A stretch of DNA of 64,000 nt from Stictocephala bisonia (lineage: Eukaryota > Arthropoda > Insecta > Hemiptera > Membracidae), in NCBI GenBank assembly GCA_035578905.1, contig JAQJVL010000801.1, positions 1 to 64,000 of the forward strand, given 5' to 3'. A program made the translations under genes and the position numbers. Below, in pieces: positions 1 through 12,406 of the stretch. The notes under the pieces are model-generated. The model ran no database searches, was not told the origin of the DNA, and saw nothing but the letters and a program-made list of their open reading frames with translations. Every line of letters begins with the position of its first letter. The first letter of the stretch is position 1.

Positions 1-400
1 TTTAAAAATTAAATGGTACGTATATTATAAAATTAACATGGAAATATATAGCATGGACTTATTTAATTCAGTGGTACTATGTAATGTAATATATATTGTT
101 AAACCGTCTTTAAAGAAACAGCGAGAAAAATAATGCGAGAAAAATAATAAATATATATATTTATTTTAGGGAAATAACACTTAATTTTTATTGATATTCT
201 TTTTATATATTTTATAAATATAGTAAGCTTTTATGCTTGTAACACTTGGATTTACATAATATTTTATACTAAGGTCGAAACCAAAGTTTTGGAATATTTT
301 TACACATTATAAATCTACTTTAGCAATTACACTTTACTGCAGCAACAGTTATTTTAAGCCCACAATGTTAGATGTAAGCGAGGAGTTTGTCCGTAAAAAC
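1..400. other. AT-rich sequence, no gene seen
   Basis: This stretch is AT-rich non-coding sequence with stops in all frames. I see no gene, RNA or recognisable mobile element in it. Confidence 0.6.
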
Positions 401-1025
401 AAAAAACGTTAAAAGTTACTATAATCCTCAACACCTCAGGGGATTATGATGTTTCCATTTATCTTAGCTACTACACTCAACTTTTGCAACAACCCTTTAG
501 GCTAACAATGTAAAAGTTTAGATAGGAGTTGTAAGTAGTAAAACCCTTAAAATAGTATTGTTACAGATTAGCTAGGTGTGGTCCAAAAATTAAATAAGGG
601 TAAAAGTTACTACAGTCCCACCCACTCAGGAGCATAATTTATCTCAATTTGAATCAGTTAATATGCTCCATTCTGGCAACGCCTTAATCTAGTATTAGTA
701 GAGGTTAGCTAGGATTACTTAATTAAATAAGGTTAAAAGTTTTTACAATCCCCATCCTCGTAGGGGAATAGTGTGTCTTAATTTACCTCAAGTACTTAAC
801 TACACCCTTACAACAACCATTTAGGCCAAATATGTTAGTGGTTATCTTGAAGTGATCAAAATCAAGTTAGGGTTCAAGATATAGCAGTCCCCACCTCCGT
901 AGAGAAACAATTTATCTCCATTTTCTTCAGTTAATACTCTCCACTCTTAAAACAACCCTTCAAACTAGCAATGTTTGAGGTTACCTAGGATTTTATTTAC
1001 CTGTAATAACTTAAATTTATTAAAA
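400..1025. repeat. Degenerate ancestral repeat flanking the 50 bp minisatellite
   Basis: About five diverged units share a module in which a run like AAAAGTTACTAYAATCCCC is followed by a CTCAGGAGCA-like box and an ATTTATCT-like box. Each then continues into a second segment resembling AACAACCCTTTAGGCTAACAATGTT, then GAGGTTAGCTAGGA. Module starts near 409, 601, 731, 872 and 1028 are spaced roughly 130-190 bp. The first half of each unit matches the 50 bp unit amplified immediately to the right, so this looks like the older, longer form of the repeat. Confidence 0.6.
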
Positions 1026-3660
1026 TTTTAAGTTATTACAGTCTCCGCCCCACAGGAGCACAGTTTGTGTCCGTTTAACTTAGTTATTACAGTCCCCGCA
1101 CCCGCGGGAGCACAGTGTGTGTCCATTTACCTTAGTTATTACAGTCCCCGCCCCCTCAGGGGCAAAGTGTGTGTCCATTTACTTTAGTTATTACAGTCCC
1201 CATCCCCGCAGGAGCAGTGTGTGTCCATTTACCTTAGTTATTACAGTCCCCGCCCCCTCAGGGGCAAAGTGTGTGTCCATTTACTTTAGTTATTACAGTC
1301 CCCATCCCCGCAGGAGCAGTGTGTGTCCATTTACCTTAGTTATTACAGTCCCCGCCCCCTCAGGGGCAAAGTGTGTGTCCATTTACTTTAGTTATTACAG
1401 TCCCCATCCCCGCAGGAGCAGTGTGTGTCCATTTACCTTAGTTATTACAGTCCCCATCCCCACAGGAGCAGTGTGTGTCCATTTACCTTAGTTATTACAG
1501 TCCCCGCACCCGCAGGAGCAGTGTGTGTCCATTTACCTTAGTTATTACAGTCTCCGCCCCACAGGAGCACAGTTTGTGTCCGTTTAACTTAGTTATTACA
1601 GTCCCCGCACCCGCGGGAGCACAGTGTGTGTCCATTTACCTTAGTTATTACAGTCCCCGCCCCCTCAGGGGCAAAGTGTGTGTCCATTTACTTTAGTTAT
1701 TACAGTCCCCATCCCCGCAGGAGCAGTGTGTGTCCATTTACCTTAGTTATTACAGTCCCCGCACCCGCAGGAGCAGTGTGTGTCCATTTACCTTAGTTAT
1801 TACAGTCTCCGCCCCACAGGAGCACAGTTTGTGTCCGTTTAACTTAGTTATTACAGTCCCCGCACCCGCGGGAGCAGTGTGTGTCCATTTACCTTAGTTA
1901 TTACAGTCTCCGCCCCACAGGAGCAGTGTGTGTCCATTTACCTTAGTTATTACAGTCTCCGCACCCGCAGGAGCAGTCTGTGTCCATTTACCTTAGTTAT
2001 TACAGTCTCCGCCCCACAGGAGCACAGTTTGTGTCCGTTTAACTTAGTTATTACAGTCTCCGCCCCACAGGAGCAGTGTGTGTCCATTTACCTTAGTTAT
2101 TACAGTCTCCGCACCCGCAGGAGCAGTGTGTGTCCATTTACCTTAGTTATTACAGTCTCCGCCCCACAGGAGCAGTGTGTGTCCATTTACCTTAGTTATT
2201 ACAGTCCCCGCACCCGCAGGAGCAGTGTGTGTCCATTTACCTTAGTTATTACAGTCTCCGCCCCACAGGAGCACAGTTTGTGTCCGTTTAACTTAGTTAT
2301 TACAGTCCCCGCACCCGCAGGAGCAGTGTGTGTCCATTTACCTTAGTTATTACAGTCCCCGCACCCGCAGGAGCAGTGTGTGTCCATTTACCTTAGTTAT
2401 TACAGTCTCCGCCCCACAGGAGCACAGTTTGTGTCCGTTTAACTTAGTTATTACAGTCCCCGCACCCGCAGGAGCAGTGTGTGTCCATTTACCTTAGTTA
2501 TTACAGTCTCCGCCCCACAGGAGCACAGTTTGTGTCCGTTTAACTTAGTTATTACAGTCCCCGCACCCGCGGGAGCACAGTGTGTGTCCATTTACCTTAG
2601 TTATTACAGTCCCCGCCCCCTCAGGGGCAAAGTGTGTGTCCATTTACTTTAGTTATTACAGTCCCCATCCCCGCAGGAGCAGTGTGTGTCCATTTACCTT
2701 AGTTATTACAGTCCCCGCACCCGCAGGAGCAGTGTGTGTCCATTTACCTTAGTTATTACAGTCCCCGCCCCCTCAGGGGCAAAGTGTGTGTCCATTTACT
2801 TTAGTTATTACAGTCCCCATCCCCGCAGGAGCACAGTGAGTGTCTATTTACCTTAGTTATTACAGTCCCCATCCCCGCAGGAGCAGTGTGTGTCCATTTA
2901 CCTTAGTTATTACAGTCCCCGCCCCCTCAGGGGCAAAGTGTGTGTCCATTTACTTTAGTTATTACAGTCCCCATCCCCGCAGGAGCACAGTGAGTGTCTA
3001 TTTACCTTAGTTATTACAGTCCCCATCCCCGCAGGAGCAGTGTGTGTCCATTTACCTTATTTATTACAGTCCCCGCCCCCTCAGGGGCAAAGTGTGTGTC
3101 CATTTACTTTAGTTATTACAGTCCCCATCCCCGCAGGAGCACAGTGAGTGTCTATTTACCTTAGTTATTACAGTCCTCTCCCCCACAGGAGCACAGTGTG
3201 TTTCCATTTACTTTAGTTATTACAGTTCCGTCCCTGCAGGGGCACATTGTATGGTCATTTAACTTAGTTATTACAGTCCCCTCAATCAAAGGGGCACACT
3301 GTGTGTCAATTTACCTTAGTTATTACAGTCCCCTCCCCCGCAGGGTCACAGTGTGTGTCCATTTACCTTAGTTATTACAGTCCCCGCCCCCTCAGGGGCA
3401 AAGTGTGTGTCCATTTACCTTAGTTATTACTGTCCCCGCACCCGCAGGAGCACAGTGTTCTGTCCATTTACCTTAGTTATTACAGTCCCCGCAGGGGCAC
3501 AGTATGTGTCCATTTACCTTAGTTATTACAGTTCTCGCTCCCGCAGGGGTTGTGTGTCCATTTACCTTAGTTATTATAGTCCCCTCCCGCACAGGGTCGC
3601 AGGGTGTGTCAATTTACCTTAGTTATTACAGTCCCCTCCGCCGCAGGGTCACTCTTGTAG
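1026..3660. repeat. Minisatellite, ~50 bp unit, about 50 copies
   Basis: Tandem units of 48-52 bp share GTCCATTTACCTTAGTTATT, ACAGTCCCCGCACCCGC and AGGAGCAGTGTGT. Two main unit types differ in the GC-rich centre: one has CCCCTCAGGGGCAAAG, the other CACCCGCAGGAGCAG. They alternate in short higher-order blocks, for example about 102 bp pairs between 1120 and 1440. Units become more variable after 3170. The open frames here (for example 1117-1491 and 1879-2346) only translate the repeat and are not genes. Confidence 0.95.
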
Positions 3661-4346
3661 GAATGCTTTAACTCGACCATGTTGGGAGATATCTAAAGTT
3701 TTCTTTTGTTTTCAAGAAAGTTGCAGTTTGGATATTTACAAAGCGCTCCCATGAGTACAGTACTTCTCCATTGACATTCTTTACTACGCTCCTTTCTAGC
3801 AAGAATTTGTATTTTATTCAATTCAAGCCCAATCAATTATATTTCAACGATTGAGGATCTTTGAAAATGCTAGTAGCATTTATTTTTACAATATTAAATC
3901 AAACTGTTAGGCAAAACATAATTTAAATTAATTCTTAAAGTAAATACCTAACAACATTAAACAATTTAGGCATTAGTACTGATATTTGAAACTGTACTAT
4001 AGTAAATAATATTTTATTGCTTAGTCCTTATTTTCAATTTCAAGAATTTCTATCTACTTTTTAGCATAATTAAGTCAAGACTATATTATTAGTAATTTGG
4101 TTAATTACTTATTTTAATTTGTTAATTTCTTCTAAAAAATATTTGACACATAACAAATGCTGCTATGAGCACTAATAATACTTTTATTTTTAGTTAGTTG
4201 AAATTATAATTTGATTAAACATATTCCTTGGTTAGTTATACTACAACTATTTAGAAATTTATTTATGAGGAATAAAATGTATATATATGGCTTTGGTTTT
4301 TTATGTTGTATCTTAGGTTAAGACCTACGTTAGTATATTAATAGTT

Positions 4347-4423
4347 TTTTAATTAGCACAATATGTGTTGGTACATATACAGTGCAAGTAAACGTCACAC
4401 AACACAAATATATTACAATATAA
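4347..4423 (+). repeat. Dispersed repeat fragment related to the 42998-43211 element
   Basis: About 75 bp containing GCAAGTAAACGTCACACAAC match, in inverse orientation, the right end of the element at 43144-43211. The shared stretch also includes the adjoining TAATTAGCA...GTGTTGGTAC segment. This shows that the end sequence belongs to a dispersed family and is not unique DNA. A perfect AT-rich hairpin follows directly. Confidence 0.7.
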
Positions 4424-4424
4424 A

Positions 4425-4471
4425 TTTGTTTATTGTTATTAATATATTCAATATTAATAACAATAAACAAA
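4425..4471. repeat. Perfect 21 bp inverted repeat, 5 nt loop
   Basis: The left arm (4425-4445, beginning TTTGTTTATTG) is the exact reverse complement of the right arm (4451-4471). The spacer is ATTCA. It abuts the dispersed repeat fragment at 4347-4423. Confidence 0.9.
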
Positions 4472-7400
4472 TGGTTTTTAATATATATTCAAAATTAAAT
4501 ATGCTTTCAAATAAAACTGACATTATTTATATACTTTAAGATTTCAATATAGATAACAGTCTATCATATTACTATTTAAGAGTTTTTTATGTAACAACAT
4601 TTCATGTAGCATTTTATGTATAAGTCTTTAAATTTTTAGTTAGTCAAAACCTAATACAATTTATATACAAAGTTTAAAGTATATTTAAATAATTTATCCA
4701 CTCCAACTTTTTCTAAAGATTTGTGACGAGAGACAGAACCTATAGAGCCACATAATACTATCTCCTAATACCTCAATCTTTAATAAAAATAATTTTAATT
4801 TTGATAAAACACTGATAGACTTCTTAATAAATGTCGATATTTTTCAACTTATTAAAAAATGTTTATCGAACAAGAAACTGTTATTCAGCTATCAGATTTG
4901 GAGAGACTACAATAATTTGATGTCTGTACTACGTAACTATAAGTAAATAAGTTCGAGAACTTCAAATAAAATAGCCCCGACGTCCATCACTAATTAAACA
5001 ATCTAACCAATACTATTAATTATATAAATATATTTTATTGTAACTAGGGTTTATGATATAAGATGTTAATCATGTTAAATATTAATGTGAAATATTACTT
5101 ATGGTCGTTGAACTTTTGGTGATTTCTTTCTTTCTTGGACTAATTGAATTTGCTGGAGAGTGAAATAGTGTTGTTAAGAGTTCGAAACCATTAACGAAAA
5201 CCCAATCGGTATTATAGCATTATTTTTATTACAAGCCCCAACCCTCGGTATATTGTTTATGGTTACCCAAAATGTGAGGTTATTAAATAAAATATATAAT
5301 AGCTCATGATGATTAAATCATAATATTTGTGAATTTATAAAAGTGTTTATTAATAAGTTTTCCTTTTATTAAATTGTACAACCTGATACAATTTTATTCG
5401 GAAAATATTTTGGCCATCAAGCGACTCAACCCCATTACATATCAGTTTTTTAGTATACTATGATGGGTGTAGGACCAATTAGGGTTGGATTGATAATGGC
5501 ATTTCATATAATGATCCTTTACAATTCTTATCTCAGTAGAAGGCAGCAAGGCGTTACTTGCTAGGTATTAGCCTCCCCTCTGAAATATTTGGAAGCCGAT
5601 GTCCCATATCAATTTTCTATATACAAACAATTCTCTTGGTGATATTTATTTATAAGTTTATTTAAATACTTCTTTATTAGCTGTAGTATTTGTCTTAAAC
5701 AAGTTTTATTAAATAGAAAACCTTTTATCGCACCGTTAGGTTTATACATTTATAATAGTTTTCTATTATCTATTTTTGTACCAAATGTTATTATTTAAAT
5801 TATATTTTAATGATTTAGATAAAATATGCAGACATTTAACGTTTATAAATGTTAAATGGTGAATACTGCATATGGAAAATCTTTTAACTATTTTATTTTG
5901 TAAATTCAAACATTTATTTTTGTTTTAAGTCTAAAGTAGCCAAATATATAGGTGAACGATTAATAAAGTATAGTTAATATATTAGTGGGCCTACCATTAT
6001 TTTGTTAATGGCCTACCAACTTCTATGTAGACTTACATAATTGATCTACTGTAACATTACAGTAGAAGGCAGAGATCTTTATTGAAGGGAAATTTGACAC
6101 CCAATTATAACGGTTATCTATATTATCTGGTATTCCTAAGTCCCATCAATTACAACTGTAAATTGACTAATTACGTAAAATAAACATTCTGAGGCCATTC
6201 TGTGATGTATCTAATTAGAAATTAGAAATAACATTAATTTAAAAACTTAGAGGTTTTAATGTTTACCAAAAACATACAGCTCTTTGAAATAAGGAAGTAA
6301 ACAACAAAAGATATTAATTATAATAATAACAATAAGAATAAAGAAATTGTTATGAATATGCATAATACATGTCGTTATTAATAGAAATACAGCTGTATGT
6401 TATAAGTGGGAGCATATCTTGTAATGAACGTTTAATATATTTTAATAAAATGTTAAATGTAAAGAAAATTACTTTAAGTAGTTGATACTATTATAGAAAA
6501 CAAAAACATCTTAAGATCTTTATTATATTTCAAGTTACTTCACGTATATATTTTTGGCTTAGATAATATTATTTTGTTAGGATGACCCATTAAAAAAAAT
6601 ATGATACAGAATGTAATTTAATACAACATTCAATATCATGTAAACATGTATATTTTGAAAAATTAAATTTATTAAACATCAATTAACATTTTAATATATT
6701 AGTTAGCTGTTGTATTTATTATAGTTTAATGTCGTTTAAACTATAAGCATTAGACCTATAACCTGAAAATGTTAAGCACTAGCACAATTCAAACATAAAT
6801 TAGTATTATTATTAAGAAATTTATAAAACAACAGTCCTACATTTGAACGGGTGGACACTCAGTGTAAGGTGTCCAATTTGAAATATTTCTTGCTCCAATT
6901 CAAAATAACACGTTCCATCTTTCCTAAAAAAAATCATAATAAGTTCCCATTCACGTGTGCTTTTATAGGAGGGTTGATGATTTTATCATCTTAATACGTT
7001 TCAGACTTTTTATCTACCTTGATAGCTAGTTTTTTACTATGTGTTTTTTTCTTTAAATGCCCATTTATTGCACTTGTTAATAAAAAAAACTCTATTTGGA
7101 AAGCTATTAAATGTATTAAAATCTGTATCTATATATGCATCAAAAACATTCATACAAGTTCTCTAATTTCAATATCTGATAAAACAAATTTCCACCGTAA
7201 ACACATAAACTCCCAAGTATTATGGAAACAAACGTATAGTTTTCCCGAAGCCATAGAGATGTTATTGTTTCAGCTATAGTTACGAAAATTAGAATATTGT
7301 TCATGATTCTAAACATTGCCAAATTAGACAACCTTTCCACCTTACTTGTCTAATGTTGCGCAGTACGAAAGTTGGCTCCCTCCTTTGCCTTATAAACCTG

Positions 7401-8883
7401 ATTCAGCTTACAATTGAATAATAAATGCAGTACAGAGTCAACCATGGAGAGAAAATAAAATATAAACAGCTCTAGTTATGATAAATCACACCTAAAAAAA
7501 TATTTTTAATATTTGTCTAAGGTACATTAGTGTTTTTTTATTTATTTCATACTTTATTTTAATTCTAGATGCTGTAATAAGCACCTGATTTATACATTCT
7601 AAATGATTAACGCGAATGGATTGCTAACAAAAAAGTATCAACTGAAGTTTACAGTGGTTGGCCACGAAACTGTAGGATGGGTTAATATGAATGTATGGGG
7701 GGGTAGGTGTAAGGAAATAGATGGAGCTACTCCAGCCTTCTCATTCCTTCATGGGTCAAAGAAAACAACCCTTGCTGCTTAAATAAACCCATTATAATAA
7801 ATCCAGACAATCCTATTTGTCTGGCTATACTCCATAAGGATTGTAGAAAGACTGTAATAATTTGTATCTTAAAGCTGATATATAATTTTAAATAAAATAT
7901 TGTAAATATAATAAATATTTCTCGTTTACTTGTTTAGTTAAATATCTATTTAGTTTTAAATTGTCTTTATATTACTTCAGAGGTTAACAGTAAATGCCAA
8001 TCCTTTAGAAACTATTAGTCTTACAGATTTTAATGATTTTAACACAGTCATCAAATAAAACGTATTATGGTCTTAATTCAATGTAAATCTAGATATTTCT
8101 TAAGGTTTACAAAAATTCATAATATATACGACACTACACTAAAAAAGTTAACAGTATTTCAAAATTGTATTGAGGTCAAAATAGGTAGATATAAGTATTA
8201 CTTAAATAAAACTAATTGGAGAGTAAACAAGTAATATTTCAGTACGTCTATTCTAAATTGAAGCTTTTTTTTTAGAAATTATTTCAAATATATAGCAGTA
8301 AACATTTTAAAAAAAATTTGATTACACGTAGCAGGAAAGGCATAAAATTATAATTACAATCATGATTTAAAGATTATATATTTAGAATAGTATTTAATAA
8401 TTTTAAAAACGAATATCCAGCAATACAAACACATATATTTTTATATACATAAATAAATATAATGTTTAATTTATGTTTCAACGTATGGAAAAATATGGCC
8501 ATCTTATTTTCGCAGTAATATACTGTAAGAGATACAGAAACTTCAGTTTCTACTGAGTCTGCAGCTGATGTATTCTACATTGTGAAAGCGTACGAAGAGA
8601 ACTCATACAAGTTTGAAATGGATAAACTTTGAAATGTATACAGTCAACAAGTTTTAGTATGTAATATTCTCACAATATTTAAGTTCAGTTTATTGATATT
8701 ATTTCAATAATTTATAATACCACTTTTAAATACGTTTGTTCTAGAACTTCATTACATTTTATTGTTAGTAATCATTTTTTTAATTACTTACAGGCAAGTT
8801 TCCTTTCCAAACTTACTTCCCCGAGTGGATGTGTCTGTGAAACTTTTTCATACATAGTTAGGGGGATAGCCAGAAGAGTACTA

Positions 8884-8972
8884 AACTTGGGTATCGACCT
8901 TGTTTAGCTTGGGTAGCATTTGTGATACAATTGGGTAGCCATCCGCGATCAACTTGGGTAGCAGCCTTGATC
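8884..8972. repeat. Short degenerate 22 bp tandem repeat, four copies
   Basis: TTGGGTATC occurs at 8887 and TTGGGTAGC at 8909, 8931 and 8954, spaced 22, 22 and 23 bp. The sequence between the boxes is diverged. No gene is associated. Confidence 0.7.
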
Positions 8973-9266
8973 AATAACATGTCCAATATTATGATCCGGT
9001 TTATACAGTAGATATTCCTTTCAATGAAATCAAATATTTTTACTGGTGAGTTACTTAATTAGTCTGTTTAACTTTAGGAAAACAAAATACAAACCAATAA
9101 TATTAGACGCTTATTGATAAAGACATCCATATTCTTTAATATTACATGTTTACTGTTTAATATACTTGTACATAATATCATAATTTAAAGCCAGCCTCTA
9201 CATTTGAATCGATAAACAGGAAATAAAATAACCTATATACACTTACTTTTACACAGTATGATATCA

Positions 9267-9872
9267 CCCACCCGCCCTTACACGTACAGAAGAGCTGACC
9301 CACCCACCCGCCCTTACACGTACAGTTGTACTGACCCACCCACCCACCCTTACACGTACAGTGGTACTGAACCACCCAACCGCCCTTACACGTACAGTGG
9401 TACTGACCCACCCACCCATCCTTACACGTAGAGTGGTACTGACCCATCCACCCGCCCTTACACGTACAGTTGTACTAACCCACCCACCCACCCTTACACG
9501 TACAGTGGTACTGACCCACCCACCCACCCTTACACGTACAGTGGTACTGACCCACCCACCCATCCTTACACGTACAGTGTTACTGACCCGCCCTTACACG
9601 TACAGTGGTACTGACCCACCCACACGCCCTTACACGTACAGTTGTACTGACCCGCCCACCCACCCTTACACGTACAGTAGTACTGACCCACCCACCCGCC
9701 CTTACACGTACAGTGGTACTGACCCACTCACCCGCCCTTACACGTACAGTGTTACTGACCCACCCACCCACCCTTACACGTACAGTGGTACTGACCCACC
9801 CACCCGCCCTTACACGTACAATTGTACTGACCCACCCACCCACCCTTACACGTACAGTGGTACTGATATAGT
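9267..9872. repeat. Minisatellite, ~36 bp unit (ACACGTACAGTGGTACT family)
   Basis: About 17 units read CTTACACGTACAGTGGTACT followed by GACCCACCCACCCGCC. The unit length varies slightly through loss or gain of CCAC blocks. The core TACACGTACAGTGGTACT recurs in arrays at 10.95, 36.37 and 41.24 kb. Long frames on both strands (for example 9361-9897 and 9580-9939) arise because the unit is close to a multiple of three and lacks stops. Confidence 0.95.
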
Positions 9873-10940
9873 ACAAGTAAACTATTATGTTACATAATGT
9901 TTTATTCAAGAAAATGTGTAAAGATATTTTAAAAATCATCTGTTTATTTACAAAAATAATGCTGCATTACATGAAATCCTGATTACAACTTACAATGCAC
10001 TAAAAACTTAAAAAATAGCATTAAAAAATTGTTAAATCTAAAATGCTTTTATTAAAGTTATTGCCATCCATATAAATATCATTAATTTAGTAACACTAAA
10101 CATTTACAACCCTTAACTAGTAATAATAACAATGCAAACAAATTGACTACCGGAAAAATAAATTTAACAAAACAAATATCGTCTAATAAATTTTTTTCTA
10201 AATTATAACAAGGAAAAATAAAATTTATATTTATTAATAGTAGTACTCTGTTAGTTTATTTAATACCTATTTTTAAATTTTTAGTTCAGTAAATAATTTA
10301 CTTTATACTGACTGGTAATTGTAAGCACACGAATAGATATGTTTGAATCCTATTTTCTTTAGTATTGACTTAACCGGTGACATACTACAAACTGTTTATC
10401 GATAGTAAACGAATAAATAACATAAAACAAATGGAGCATGCAAAGTAGATGCATGGTATCATCAGACTGAAAGGTGTTCTGATATTTGATAGCTTATTGG
10501 TTCTTCCTCGTTTACATAACCAATTTTCAGTCATGTTTCATTCAATATTTCAGCATATTTCTGTCTAATTTTATAGTGAAAACATTCATGAAATTTTATA
10601 TGTAGTAGATCACATTTTTATCGATAAAGCATGATCCATGCATCTACAAATTTAAGTACACTCATCGTTTGTAATTTTCTGTAGGGATTTAGTTCAAGTA
10701 CTTTCTTTTGTAATCTGATTATACGTATTCAAAAATATTGTTCAATTCATCTACATCTACAGATAAGAATGTGTAATGTAAACAAATAGTATTTGGTGTA
10801 CAATAAATAGGGACACTTTTAAAATATTGAATGTATAACTAAACATCACTAAAACATTCAAAAATTTTTAAAAGATTAATTGTTATTTATCTACGTATAT
10901 ATAAAAAATTTGGTATACAAGCTACACAACATTAAAACGT
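9873..10940. other. AT-rich spacer, no gene seen
   Basis: This is AT-rich sequence between two arrays of the same minisatellite family. I see no coding, RNA or transposon signature. Confidence 0.5.
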
Positions 10941-10947
10941 ATATATC

Positions 10948-11075
10948 ACACCCACCCACCCACCCACCATACACATACAGTGGTATTGACCCATCTGCCC
11001 ACCTATACACGTACAGTGGTATTTTACCACTCGCCCACCCATACACATACAGTGGTATTGAAGTACACGTACAGA
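10948..11075. repeat. Small minisatellite array (ACACGTACAGTGGTATT family)
   Basis: Three to four units carry the core ATACACGTACAGTGGTATT with CCCACC spacers. The last units decay into GTACACGTACAGAATGGGAG and GTACACGTAGAATATGGGAG, which lead directly into the purine-rich tract. Confidence 0.85.
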
Positions 11076-11091
11076 ATGGGAGTACACGTAG

Positions 11092-11196
11092 AATATGGGA
11101 GAAGGGAAGGGATAGGGAGGGGCAATGGAGGGGGACGGGAGGGGGAAGGGAAGGGGTGGGGAAGGGTAGGGGAAGGGGAGGGAGAGAGGAAGAAAG
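11092..11196 (+). repeat. Purine-rich G-run tract, possible G-quadruplex or triplex
   Basis: About 100 bp on the plus strand consist almost only of G and A. It has many runs of three to five G separated by one to four bases (for example GGGGGACGGGAGGGGGAAGGG). It sits at the end of the small minisatellite array. The structural potential is inferred from composition. Confidence 0.7.
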
Positions 11197-11204
11197 ACTT
11201 TTTT

Positions 11205-11400
11205 CGAAATTTTAGATTTTTTTTTAATTTTTCGACTTTTCCAAAATTTCTAAAATTTATCAAAAAAATTGACTTTAATGGAATTTTAGAATTTTTTGGA
11301 AATGTTCGACTTTTCTCAAAATGTTTGACTTTTTCGAAATTTTCGACTTTATGAAAATGACAAAATTTACCAATATGACAGCATAGTTTCCGAAATATGT
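11205..11400. repeat. Diverged short tandem repeat, TTTTTCGAAATTTTCGACTT type
   Basis: Boxes of the form TTTTCGACTTT and TTCGAAATTTT recur about seven times with irregular spacing of roughly 20-30 bp. The frame on the minus strand over this area (11024-11473) is a by-product of the low-complexity sequence. Confidence 0.55.
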
Positions 11401-12400
11401 CCATTTTCACGAAATTCACACGCATATAATTAAAAGTTATCTTGACAAGACAAAGATGGTTAATCAACACCAATTATAATGAAGTTAGTTATACCTTTCC
11501 TCGTAAATGATACATTCTGTTATACTCTTCAGCTACGTTTATGTTTTATGATATCGGGCTTGTCAGACCTTTTATGAGTAGTAATGGATAATCAAGCTAC
11601 ACTATGAATAACTAATGTACGTTAAACAATTTATTATTGAGTTACATACAACATTATATTTTTATGATTATAGAGTAATTTTACATCTCTACTTGTTAAC
11701 ATACAAACTAACTGTTTAAATTGAACATATTGAAGCCAGATCTACTTCACAGGGGTGTAACAGATCATGGAAATAAAATACTTTTGTCCCATGACTGTAC
11801 CGTGTAATATGTGTATAAATTAAATATTAGTTTTCAGTCAAAGTAATATGCCATTTTAAAATTATGTTGTATTATAGTATAGTGTTATACTAAAAATTAA
11901 AAGTATAGTATTCATTATAGATTTGAATAAAGATTTATTCTCAATAAAAGTGTGGTATTTGATACATTTATTAGACTATGAGTAATAAATCTATCACCTA
12001 GTTTATTTTTCATCTTTGTTAGTATACAAAGATATATGAACCTAATAAGATAATGTTAAACAAATCATAAATAATAATGGTTTTAAATTTAAAAATATTA
12101 GTACAAGGCTAAATCGTTGCCGATCAATTTTTCTCATGCAATTTTTCTAAACAAAAATTTCTAAAAATTTTTTTTCCAATGATAGAGTTTTCTAATACTT
12201 GTTGCCTAATTCAATATTACTAATGATATTCTTCTAATGATAAAATTACTAGAAAAATATCATCAGTATGTAGTAAAAACAAAAGCAAGAAAAAGATTCG
12301 TTTCTATGGTAACCTAGGCTGAATTCAATCATATCAAAATTAAAAAGTTACTCATATAAAGTTATATCAAAATTATTTAATGCTGTAAACTTTACAATAA
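11400..12400. other. AT-rich stretch, no gene seen
   Basis: This is non-coding AT-rich sequence upstream of the FLYWCH relic. No promoter or mobile-element ends could be recognised. Confidence 0.5.
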
Positions 12401-12406
12401 TACCTA

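Larger units (their letters stand above)
3661..8880. other. AT-rich gene-poor stretch
   Basis: I find no supported gene in these 5.2 kb. Frames are short and AT-driven, including one at 7019-7279 that has no recognisable domain. The stretch contains a repeat fragment with a perfect hairpin (4347-4471) and two weakly similar patches near 5530 and 6062 that share AGTAGAAGGCAG. A slightly GC-richer patch near 7650-7800 could be old transposon sequence, but I could not identify it. Confidence 0.5.

Noticed and set aside
1117..3622. Plus-strand frames reading CPFTLVITV / CVSIYLSYYS repeats
   Set aside because: They follow the minisatellite and change frame with unit-length variation, so they are not proteins.
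400..3660. CRISPR-like array (regular repeats)
   Set aside because: There are no unique spacers between conserved repeats, and the whole unit is tandemly repeated. The genome is eukaryotic.
9178..9939. Frames with HPPTLTRTVVLT or GGWVSTTVRVR repeats on both strands
   Set aside because: These are both-strand translations of the ~36 bp minisatellite. The same holds for 41142-42127.
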